Shown here piece after piece: positions 1-5,297 of a stretch of DNA of 5,454 nt (the first letter of the stretch is position 1; each line of letters opens with the position of its first letter). Origin of the DNA: Acidobacteriota bacterium (GTDB lineage: Bacteria > Acidobacteriota > Terriglobia > Bryobacterales > Bryobacteraceae). The position numbers and the translations under genes are program-made. The DNA is taken from positions 1-5,454 of the forward strand of contig VFZQ01000416.1 in the NCBI GenBank assembly GCA_016871135.1, in the 5' to 3' direction. Below the pieces are notes generated by a model. It did not search any database and was not told the origin of the DNA. It saw nothing but the letters and a program-made list of their open reading frames with translations.

Positions 1-31
1 AGGCGAAATAGACTTCAGCCGCGCGTCGCAT
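1..31 (-). CDS. Possible start of a leftward gene, truncated by window edge
   Basis: Directly after the TAA stop (34-32) of the PPOX-fold gene, the minus strand reads ATG at 31-29 and stays open to the window edge, giving MRRAAEVYFA. The TAA-ATG junction with no spacing would suit a translationally coupled downstream gene of the same leftward operon. There is no good Shine-Dalgarno sequence: an AAGAAG lies about 15 bases upstream, which is too far. Ten residues are too few to assign a family, and chance is a real alternative. Confidence 0.25.
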   Translation of the reverse strand, partial: MRRAAEVYFA

Positions 32-472
32 TTACGTCAGCGGCACTTCTTGATAGTCGAGCGCCCACTCTCGCATAAACCGCACGCGCTCCGGTTCGAC
101 GGCGTAGAGTTGAAACTCCGGATTGTTGATCGAGCCGAGATAGGCGCGCAGCAGCGGGTTCTCGGACCAGATCGACTCACGAGTTTCACGATCGGTCACC
201 GGAATCGCAAGCCCCGTGATGCGCAATTGATCGTGGTCGTCGGTCATGTAGCAAAGCTCCACGCGCGGGTTCGCCTCGAGCTCCGCCGTCTTGCCCGACG
301 ATCGCATGGATGCAACAGAAATCGTGAAGTCGCGCGTCCGCACCGGCGAGACCGGCCGCACGCGCGGCTGATCACCCGATATCGTCGCCATCATCGGAAA
401 CTTGGCTTTGCGGATAGTTGCGAGCGCAACCGCGCGCAACTCATCGGCCGGCACCGGAACGGGGAGCTTCAT
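32..472 (-). CDS. Pyridoxamine 5'-phosphate oxidase (PPOX) fold, FMN-binding split-barrel protein
   Basis: This is a 146-residue cytosolic protein of the flavin (or F420) split-barrel superfamily, general-stress-protein-26/PPOX-like type. The N-terminal helix (about 8-24) leads into the first strands, where MMATISGDQPRVRPVS (27-42) is the usual 'xATxxxxxPxxRPV' core. SSGKTAELEANPRVELCY (58-75) is the family's helix plus 'K..xLxxNPxVxL' segment, and LRITGLAIPVTD (83-94) is the next strand pair. The C-terminal part (EFQLYAVEPERVRFMREW) matches the usual barrel-closing strand. Length is normal for the family. The ATG at 472 is the most upstream start in the frame and has no clear Shine-Dalgarno sequence. 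It lies 56 bases behind the HNH gene on the same strand, so co-transcription is possible. The fold is well supported. The substrate is not deducible, and a true PdxH role is unlikely at this short length. Confidence 0.85.
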   Translation of the reverse strand: MKLPVPVPADELRAVALATIRKAKFPMMATISGDQPRVRPVSPVRTRDFTISVASMRSSGKTAELEANPRVELCYMTDDHDQLRITGLAIPVTDRETRESIWSENPLLRAYLGSINNPEFQLYAVEPERVRFMREWALDYQEVPLT

Positions 473-528
473 TTGATTTAGGATACGCGAGAGTTCACGC
501 GGGCCGGGTTACGGTTCAAAGACATTGC

Positions 529-933
529 TCATTTCGGATAGGCGCCGAGATCCTGAAGACGCGAGCGGTCACGCACGCGGCGAGACGAATTCAGTTGGAG
601 AATTCGGACCGTCACTTCGCCGGTTGGCGTCAGCGCCTCGATGCGTGCTCCAACAATCCGGAAGTGATCGTTCCAGTCGTCGCGGCGAGGATTGTAGAAC
701 GAGAAGAACTCCCCATCGATGTCGACCGACCCGAGATCGCTGCCTTTGAATCGATTGCACTCAAGGCACGAGTAGGCCAGGTTGTCTTTCGTCGCCTTTC
801 CGCTGTGCTTGACGCTTCGAACGTGATCCACTTCGTGAGCGGTTCCGACATCGTCGCGATGAACGAGGCAGTATTCGCAACGGCCATCCGCGCGGTCCTC
901 AACGAGGCGGCGCAGTGTCAAACTAATCTTCAC
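529..933 (-). CDS. HNH endonuclease, coupled to an upstream small protein
   Basis: This is a compact single-domain HNH nuclease, 134 residues from the chosen start. A structural-zinc knuckle is visible as C19-E-Y-C22 and C56-L-E-C59. The beta-beta-alpha metal catalytic core is visible as HEVDH (33-37), N51 and CNRFKG (59-64). Behind it is a conserved-looking C-terminal extension, NPRRDDWNDHF (81-91) then LTPTG (101-105) and LQLN (112-115). I recognise this signature from HNH proteins common in cyanobacteria and other environmental bacteria, whose role is unknown to me. I chose the GTG at 933-931 because it overlaps the TGA of the upstream gene as GTGA, has AAAGG four bases ahead, and starts directly at the expected first helix (LTLRRLVEDR). 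A GTG at 981 would add 16 residues and has no ribosome-binding site. GC at third positions is about 67% by hand count, lower than in trxA. No restriction methylase or integrase lies nearby. Confidence 0.88.
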   Translation of the reverse strand: MKISLTLRRLVEDRADGRCEYCLVHRDDVGTAHEVDHVRSVKHSGKATKDNLAYSCLECNRFKGSDLGSVDIDGEFFSFYNPRRDDWNDHFRIVGARIEALTPTGEVTVRILQLNSSRRVRDRSRLQDLGAYPK

Positions 934-1178
934 CCAGCCTTTGCTAGCGCCTGCCGCGCGTTGAGTTTTGCCGCGCGGCACTCGTATTCAAGTTCGAGGA
1001 ATCGGTCCAATTCGGCGAGTTCCGCTTCAGTAATCGTTCCAGCATTATTCTTGTACAGAAGGCCCGCAACATACTTCTGCGATTTCGGTGAAAGATGAAA
1101 CGCCGCGATTTCATCTGGGGCCAACTCACTGGCCAAGAAGTTCTTGAATTCCGCAATCACCGATTCTGCGTTTGCCAT
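930..1178 (-). CDS. Small conserved protein paired with HNH nuclease, function unknown
   Basis: This is an 82-residue soluble, probably all-helical protein without cysteine-rich motifs, signal peptide or membrane segment (one Cys, at 67). Its C-terminal half carries a pattern I recognise from small proteins encoded directly before HNH genes: LLYKNNAGTITEAELAELD (40-58), followed by a charged helix FLELEYECRAAKLNARQAL (60-78). The N-terminal half (ESVIAEFKNFLASELAPDE) is less distinctive. The ATG at 1178 has GGAG eight bases upstream (1190-1187), a good ribosome-binding site. The gene ends in GTGA, overlapping the HNH start. GC at third positions is only about 57% (47 of 82 codons by hand), against about 80% in trxA. 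This fits later acquisition or weak selection. It could be an inhibitor, antitoxin or DNA-binding partner of the nuclease, but nothing in the sequence proves any of these. Confidence 0.8.
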   Translation of the reverse strand: MANAESVIAEFKNFLASELAPDEIAAFHLSPKSQKYVAGLLYKNNAGTITEAELAELDRFLELEYECRAAKLNARQALAKAG

Positions 1179-1186
1179 CGCGAAGT

Positions 1187-1190
1187 CTCC
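1187..1190 (-). promoter_or_regulatory. Ribosome-binding site of the 82-residue protein gene
   Basis: GGAG on the minus strand lies eight bases ahead of the ATG at 1178. It is the clearest Shine-Dalgarno sequence on the leftward strand and fixes the start of the small protein. Confidence 0.6.
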
Positions 1191-1206
1191 ACTCCGATTC
1201 TAACGC

Positions 1207-1213
1207 TATCCTA
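1207..1213. promoter_or_regulatory. Candidate shared -10 element for divergent transcription
   Basis: TATCCTA in the 40-base divergent spacer reads as a -10-like TATCCT on the plus strand (1207-1212) and as TAGGAT on the minus strand (1213-1208). The plus-strand version ends six bases before the ATG of the membrane-protein gene. That would put transcription start at or next to the start codon and yield a leaderless message. This agrees with the lack of any Shine-Dalgarno sequence before that ATG. The minus-strand version would leave a short leader containing the GGAG of the small gene. No good -35 box is present at either expected distance, so this is a weak prediction. Confidence 0.3.
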
Positions 1214-1218
1214 ACCCC

Positions 1219-1818
1219 ATGCGTCTCGCGCTGCTCGCAGCCGCTCTGTTAGCCCTCATCCTCATCCCATTCCTCCTCTGGGAAGACGCCCTGACGGCCT
1301 TCGCAACCGCCCTCATAACCGGCCACAAAACCGCGTGGTGGATCGCCCCCGCCATCGCCGCTCTACTCGCCGCCGACATCGTTCTGCCCATTCCATCCAG
1401 CCTTCTCGCCACCGCGTCCGGAGCGCTGCTCGGCTTCGCCGCCGGTGCCCTTGCCAACTTCACCGGCCTCACGCTCGGTTGCCTCGGCGGTTACTACGCG
1501 GGTCGCCCCGCGGGCGCAAAACTCCTCAAGGAAAATGAGAAACAACGCCTCGAAACACTCTGGCAAAAATACGGCGACTGGACCATCGTCCTCACACGCG
1601 CCGTGCCAGTGCTCGCCGAAGCCGCCGCCGTATTCGCGGGAGCATCGCGAATGGAGACGAAACGCTTCTTCAAGTTCACCGCGCTCGCCAACGCCGGCGT
1701 GGCGATTCTCTACGCCGCCATTGGCGCGTTCGCGATGTCGGCGAATTCGTTCCTCGCCGCCTTTATTGGGTCGTTACTCTTACCGGCCATCGCCATGGGT
1801 ATCATGAGGAAGCGATGA
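1219..1818 (+). CDS. VTT/DedA (SNARE-associated) family membrane protein
   Basis: This is a 199-residue inner-membrane protein of the VTT/DedA family, whose members act in lipid scrambling, envelope homeostasis and proton-linked transport. The first 21 residues form a hydrophobic helix. Further hydrophobic stretches lie at about 39-52, 61-91, 128-142, 152-174 and 177-195. The re-entrant-loop motifs are recognisable: D53-IVLPIPSS (53-61), then GALLGFAAGALAN and GYYAGR (91-96), a charged cytosolic stretch (98-120), and RAVPVLAEAAAVFAGASRM (127-145). In that last motif an acidic E134 stands where many DedA proteins have arginine. The C-terminus MRKR fits positive-inside orientation. The start has no Shine-Dalgarno sequence and may be leaderless. 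The stop overlaps the glgA start by four bases (ATGA), so the two genes are surely co-transcribed. The family is confident; the transported substrate and any link to glycogen are not known. Confidence 0.88.
   Translation: MRLALLAAALLALILIPFLLWEDALTAFATALITGHKTAWWIAPAIAALLAADIVLPIPSSLLATASGALLGFAAGALANFTGLTLGCLGGYYAGRPAGAKLLKENEKQRLETLWQKYGDWTIVLTRAVPVLAEAAAVFAGASRMETKRFFKFTALANAGVAILYAAIGAFAMSANSFLAAFIGSLLLPAIAMGIMRKR
1806..1810 (+). promoter_or_regulatory. Ribosome-binding site of glgA inside the end of the membrane-protein gene
   Basis: GAGGA ends four bases before the ATG at 1815 and lies wholly inside the last codons of the preceding gene. It supports the 1815 start rather than the downstream ATGs of MTKVMM, and supports coupled translation. 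Confidence 0.6.
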
Positions 1819-3236
1819 CAAAAGTGATGATGGTGTCGAGCGAAGCCGCCCCCTTCGCAAAATCCGGCGGCCTCGCCGATGTGCTCGGAGCTCTCCCCGC
1901 AGCTCTCTCTCGCCACGGCATCGAAGCCTCCGTCGTGCTCCCCAAATACCGCGGTCTGCACCCCGAAGGCATCGAGCGCATCTGGGATGATCTCTCCGTC
2001 TGGATCAACAACTTCGAACATCACACGTCGATCTGGAAGCTTGACAAGGACGGCGTGGCCTTCTACTTCGTCGAAGCCTCCTGGTTCTTCGATCGCGAAG
2101 GCATCTATTCCTCTTACGGTTCCGATTATGGCGACAATCACCTCCGCTTCGCCGTCTTCTCGCTCGCCGCTCTCGGCATCGCGCGCCACATCGTCAAGCC
2201 CGACATCATCCACTCTCACGACTGGCAGGCCGCGCTTGTTCCGCTCTATGCCAAGAGTTGGTTTGGCGCCGATCCCGCCCTCGCCCACGTCAAGCACGTC
2301 TTCACCATTCACAACCTCGGCTATCAGGGCCGCTTCGGCGCCGAAGCCCGCCACGAACTCGGCATCTCCGACTATCTCTTCACGCCCGTCGGCGTCGAGT
2401 ATCACGGCGATCTCAACCTCATGAAAGGCGGCATCGTCGCCGCCGATTTCGTCACCACCGTCAGCCCCACCTACGCCCACGAAATTCAGACTCCCGAACA
2501 CGGCTTCGGCCTTGACGGCCTTCTGCGCCAACGGAGCAGTCATCTCGCCGGCATTCTCAATGGCGTCGACTACGCCGACTGGAACCCCGCCACCGATCGC
2601 CACCTCCCCGCCAACTACACCCCCGAAGATCTGGCCGGCAAGGCGATCTGCCGCAAGGCGCTGCTGGAAGCGTTCGGTCTCGACGACTCCGTTTGGCAGC
2701 GCCCCATCATCGGCATCGTCTCCCGCTTCGCGGAGCAAAAAGGCTTCGATTTGTTGCATCCCATCGGCGACGAACTCGCCGCCTCCGGTGCGACGCTGCT
2801 GGCCCTCGGCTCCGGCGAGCCGCATCAAGAGTGGATCTTCCACGACCTCGCCACGCGCCACCACGATAACTTCCGCGTCTGGCACGGTTATAACAACCCG
2901 CTCGCGCACTTGATCGAAGCGGGCTCCGACATGTTCCTCATGCCCAGCCGCTACGAGCCATGCGGCCTCAATCAGATCTACTCGCTTAAGTACGGCACCC
3001 CGCCCATCGTGCGTGCCACCGGCGGGCTCGATGATACCATTGAGGAAACGACCGGATTCAAGTTCGGCGAGTACTCGCCCCAAGCGCTGCTAGCTACAAT
3101 TCGATGGGCGCTGGAGTGTTGGAAAGACCGTGACGCCTGGATCCGCCGCATGCAGTTGGGAATGGCTAAAGATTTCTCGTGGGATCGCTCCGCCGCCACC
3201 TACGGCGCGCTCTACGAACACGTTCTCCGAGGTTGA
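1815..3236 (+). CDS. glgA: Glycogen synthase (ADP-glucose type, GT5)
   Basis: GlgA transfers glucose from ADP-glucose to the non-reducing end of an alpha-1,4-glucan in the cytosol. The 473 residues match the usual bacterial length (about 475-480). The N-terminal GT5 domain begins VMMVSSEAAPFAKSGGLADV, with K16 of the KSGGL motif equivalent to the ADP-glucose-binding lysine of E. coli GlgA (K15). HSHDWQA (133-139) and IHNLGYQGRFG (165-175) follow. The C-terminal Rossmann domain starts near 296 with GIVSRFAEQKG, where R304 and K309 correspond to E. coli R300 and K305. PSRYEPCGLNQIYSLKYGT (377-395) holds the E381 nucleophile-like position, then RATGGLDDT. All expected catalytic residues are present. 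The start is fixed by GAGGA and the ATGA overlap with the membrane-protein gene. No other glycogen gene (glgB, glgC, glgP) is in the window. Confidence 0.97.
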   Translation: MTKVMMVSSEAAPFAKSGGLADVLGALPAALSRHGIEASVVLPKYRGLHPEGIERIWDDLSVWINNFEHHTSIWKLDKDGVAFYFVEASWFFDREGIYSSYGSDYGDNHLRFAVFSLAALGIARHIVKPDIIHSHDWQAALVPLYAKSWFGADPALAHVKHVFTIHNLGYQGRFGAEARHELGISDYLFTPVGVEYHGDLNLMKGGIVAADFVTTVSPTYAHEIQTPEHGFGLDGLLRQRSSHLAGILNGVDYADWNPATDRHLPANYTPEDLAGKAICRKALLEAFGLDDSVWQRPIIGIVSRFAEQKGFDLLHPIGDELAASGATLLALGSGEPHQEWIFHDLATRHHDNFRVWHGYNNPLAHLIEAGSDMFLMPSRYEPCGLNQIYSLKYGTPPIVRATGGLDDTIEETTGFKFGEYSPQALLATIRWALECWKDRDAWIRRMQLGMAKDFSWDRSAATYGALYEHVLRG

Positions 3237-3284
3237 ATCTTTCCCGCGCCCGCCGCATCTATATAGCTGGAGCAAATCAAAAAC

Positions 3285-3614
3285 ATGGCTGGACAAAACA
3301 CACTCACTTTCACCGACGGCGCCTGGGACACCGAAGTCCTGCAGTCCGACAAACCGGTTGTCGTCGACTTCTGGGCCGAGTGGTGCGGCCCTTGCCGCAT
3401 GATGTCGCCGACCATCGATGCACTCGCCGACGACTACAACGGCCGCGTCAAGATCGGCAAGCTCAACGTCGACGAGAACGGCGGCGCTGCAATGCGCTAC
3501 GGCGTCCGCGGCATTCCGACAATCCTCGTCTTTAAGGGCGGACAAGTCGTCGCCACCAAAGTCGGCGCGACCTCGAAGGCCGATTTGCAAGGCCTGATCG
3601 ACCCGCATCTCTAA
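3285..3614 (+). CDS. trxA: Thioredoxin
   Basis: This is a cytosolic 109-residue thioredoxin that reduces protein disulfides using electrons from thioredoxin reductase. The classical active site WCGPC is at 33-37 (C34 and C37), within VDFWAEWCGPCRMMSP. Buried D28 matches E. coli D26, and K59 in KLNVDE matches K57. The cis-proline loop GIPT puts P78 opposite the active site, as P76 does in E. coli. GGQVVATKVGA forms the last strands, and there is no signal peptide. Length is normal. It lies 48 bases behind glgA with no terminator between, so it is probably the last gene of the membrane protein-glgA-trxA transcript. A GGAG (3269-3272) lies 12 bases before the ATG, longer than ideal spacing. A TATATA (3260-3265) upstream could support its own promoter, but no properly spaced -35 is seen. 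MMSP replaces the commoner MIAP after CR, a minor variation. Confidence 0.97.
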   Translation: MAGQNTLTFTDGAWDTEVLQSDKPVVVDFWAEWCGPCRMMSPTIDALADDYNGRVKIGKLNVDENGGAAMRYGVRGIPTILVFKGGQVVATKVGATSKADLQGLIDPHL

Positions 3615-3651
3615 CCAGTTCCTCCGAACGGCCCGCAAGCCGTGCTTGATG

Positions 3652-3689
3652 AACCGGGAGGCGCCGCAAGCGCCTCCCGGTTTTGTTTT
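3652..3689 (+). terminator. Intrinsic terminator after trxA
   Basis: A perfect 13-base-pair stem (3652-3664 with 3670-3682, AACCGGGAGGCGC against its complement) encloses a five-base loop CGCAA. It is followed directly by a T-rich tract, TTTTGTTTT (3681-3689). It lies 37 bases after the trxA stop codon and should end the membrane protein-glgA-trxA message. A smaller 5-base-pair hairpin with a loop also ending in GCAA (3628-3643) lies just before it. Confidence 0.92.
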
Positions 3690-3705
3690 GGCATCATGAA
3701 AGATC

Positions 3706-4542
3706 ATGAAAATTGCAGTGCTCGGCGCGGGCAACATGGGGTCGGCGCTGATTGGTGGAATCCTCAAGGCGGGCGTGGCCCATCCCGCCGACATGCGCGC
3801 CACCGCGCGTAGCTCCGAACGTGCCGCCGATGTCGCCGCGCGTTTCCCGATCGTCGCCACCGCGGGCGACAACGCGGAGGCATCGAAGGCAGCCGATATC
3901 ATCATCCTCGCCGTTAAGCCCGGGACTGTCCCCAAAGTTGTTCGCGAAATTCGCGACGTCTTGCACGACGGCCAGATCCTGATCTCGCTCGCCGCCGCGC
4001 TGCCCATCCAGGTTGTCGAGGATGCCGCCGCCTGCCGCATGCCCGTCTTCCGCGTGATGCCGAACATTCCCGTCGTCATTGAGGAAGGCGCCATCGGAAT
4101 CTGCAATAACGCCGCCGCCACGGCCGCTCACCGCGACATCGTGCGCAGCATCTTCGAGGCCACCGGCGTAGTCGCCTTCGTCGACGAGGAGCAGATGGAC
4201 GCCGTCACCGCGCTCTCCGGCTCCGGCCCGGCCTACATCTACATGGTGATCGAAGCGATGATGGCCGCCGGTATGAAGATGGGCCTCTCTCGCGAAGTGT
4301 CGCTGCGTCTTTCCGAACAAACGGTCCTCGGCGCCGCCAAACACGCCAAGGAATCGAAGCTGCATCCGGCGATTCTGCGCGACCAGGTAATCACGCCCGG
4401 CGGCACAACGATCGCGGCGATCCACGAGCTCGAACGCCACGGCCTGCGGTCGATGCTGATCTCGGCCATCGAAGCCGCCACGATTCACGCCAAACGCCGG
4501 ACAGACATTCTCCTCGAAGAGATCAAACACCACGAATCATGA
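3706..4542 (+). CDS. proC: Pyrroline-5-carboxylate reductase
   Basis: ProC reduces 1-pyrroline-5-carboxylate to L-proline with NAD(P)H, the last step of proline synthesis, in the cytosol. The 278 residues match the family length (about 265-280). The Rossmann dinucleotide fold opens the protein: IAVLGAGNMGSALIGG has GxGxxG at 7-12. LAVKP (68-72) is the usual end of the fourth strand, and RVMPNIP (116-122) follows. The C-terminal dimerisation/catalytic domain carries the signature LSGSGPAY (170-177), and LRDQVITPGGTT (224-235) is the substrate-binding ProC motif. All are intact. The start ATG lies only 16 bases past the terminator tract, with a weak GAAAG as ribosome-binding site. An ATG at 3696 is in another frame. 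The stop overlaps the next start as ATGA. No proA or proB is nearby. Confidence 0.97.
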   Translation: MKIAVLGAGNMGSALIGGILKAGVAHPADMRATARSSERAADVAARFPIVATAGDNAEASKAADIIILAVKPGTVPKVVREIRDVLHDGQILISLAAALPIQVVEDAAACRMPVFRVMPNIPVVIEEGAIGICNNAAATAAHRDIVRSIFEATGVVAFVDEEQMDAVTALSGSGPAYIYMVIEAMMAAGMKMGLSREVSLRLSEQTVLGAAKHAKESKLHPAILRDQVITPGGTTIAAIHELERHGLRSMLISAIEAATIHAKRRTDILLEEIKHHES

Positions 4543-5291
4543 GCACGCACATCCTTTCCATTCACGCCCATCCCGACGACGCCGAGATCCTCGCCGGGGG
4601 GACGTTGGCCATGCTCGCGTCGAAGGGCCATCACATCACGATCGTGACGATGACCCCCGGCGACTGCGGCTCGGCCGAGCACAACGCCGAAGAGATCGCC
4701 GCCATCCGCCGCAAGGAAGCCGCCGATGCCGCCGCGATCATCGGAGCAAGCTACATCTGCGCCGAATTCCGCGATCTGGCCATATTCAGCGATGATCCCT
4801 CGCGCCGCCGTGTGGTCGAACTCATCCGCAGCGTCCGCCCCGACATCGTTCTGACGTCGGCGCCAACGGACTACCACTGCGATCACGAAGCGACTTCGGC
4901 ACTGGTGCGCGATGCATGCTTCGCGGTATCGGCGCCCAACTATGCGACCGGCCCAGCGAAGCCTCTCGACAAGATCCCGCATCTCTACTACATGGATTCG
5001 GTCGAAGGCACCGACCGCGACGGCAAGCCCGTGCAACCGGGTTTCGGCGTCAACATCGACGGTTACCTCGACACCAAACGCGACATGCTCGCCGCCCACG
5101 CCAGCCAGCGCAACTGGCTCCTCCGCCAGCACGGCATGGATGACTATTTGCGAACGATGGAAGACTGGACCCGCTCCCGAGGCGCGACCTACAACGTGCC
5201 GCTCGCCGAAGGCTTCCGGCAGTACACCTACCACCCCTACCCAACAACGCCACTGTTGCAAGACCTCGTCGGCGCGGCGTTGCTGCGGTAG
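4539..5291 (+). CDS. PIG-L/LmbE family zinc-dependent N-deacetylase
   Basis: This is a 250-residue cytosolic metal-dependent deacetylase of the PIG-L/LmbE fold, the family of the mycothiol and bacillithiol enzymes MshB and BshB. The metal site is clear: AHPDDAE at 10-16 supplies H11 and D14, and DYHCDH at 111-116 supplies H116 as the third ligand. D13 is the likely catalytic base. The N-terminal half is typical Rossmann-like (GGTLAMLASKGHHITIVTMTPGD, then RRKEAADAAAIIGA). The C-terminal part (PHLYYMDSVEG; DTKRDMLAAHASQRNWLLRQHG) contributes the substrate lid and helix. The start overlaps the proC stop by four bases and lacks a Shine-Dalgarno sequence, so translation probably depends on proC. 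A bacillithiol-type role is possible, and thioredoxin two genes upstream fits thiol metabolism. However, there is no bshA or bshC here, and the C-terminal half differs from Bacillus BshB1, so I leave it unnamed. Confidence 0.9.
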   Translation: MSTHILSIHAHPDDAEILAGGTLAMLASKGHHITIVTMTPGDCGSAEHNAEEIAAIRRKEAADAAAIIGASYICAEFRDLAIFSDDPSRRRVVELIRSVRPDIVLTSAPTDYHCDHEATSALVRDACFAVSAPNYATGPAKPLDKIPHLYYMDSVEGTDRDGKPVQPGFGVNIDGYLDTKRDMLAAHASQRNWLLRQHGMDDYLRTMEDWTRSRGATYNVPLAEGFRQYTYHPYPTTPLLQDLVGAALLR

Positions 5292-5297
5292 CGTCCC

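Noticed and set aside
485..500. An imperfect palindrome (CGCGAGAGTTCACGCG) between the HNH and PPOX genes, considered as an operator or terminator.
   Set aside because: It has only four terminal pairs plus two internal ones, with mismatches and no T tract. It falls within what a GC-rich sequence gives by chance.
418..1098. A 226-codon plus-strand open frame opposite the HNH and small-protein genes.
   Set aside because: Its product is Arg/Ala/Ser-rich without motifs, whereas the minus strand encodes a complete HNH signature and a PPOX protein.
1710..3083. A 457-codon open frame on the minus strand opposite glgA.
   Set aside because: It is in codon register with glgA, so it stays open simply because glgA avoids the TTA, CTA and TCA codons over this stretch. 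It starts near the CTA codon for Leu426. The product is a V/G/D/E-rich string without motifs, while GlgA has every family residue.
3233..3265. A possible trxA promoter: TTGAAT (3233-3238) with TATATA (3260-3265).
   Set aside because: The spacing is 21 bases, too long, and the predicted start would cut off the only GGAG before trxA. Co-transcription with glgA is simpler.
3090..4121. A 343-codon minus-strand open frame spanning the end of glgA, trxA and the start of proC.
   Set aside because: It crosses a strong terminator and three well-supported genes, and shows no domain. It is a high-GC shadow frame.
3694..4533. A 279-codon open frame on the minus strand opposite proC.
   Set aside because: It has the same cause: exact codon register with proC and rare-codon avoidance. 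The His/Gly/Asp-rich product has no recognisable domain.
4485..5261. A 258-codon open frame on the minus strand opposite the PIG-L deacetylase.
   Set aside because: It is in codon register with the deacetylase gene, whose metal-binding motifs are intact. The antisense product has no motif.
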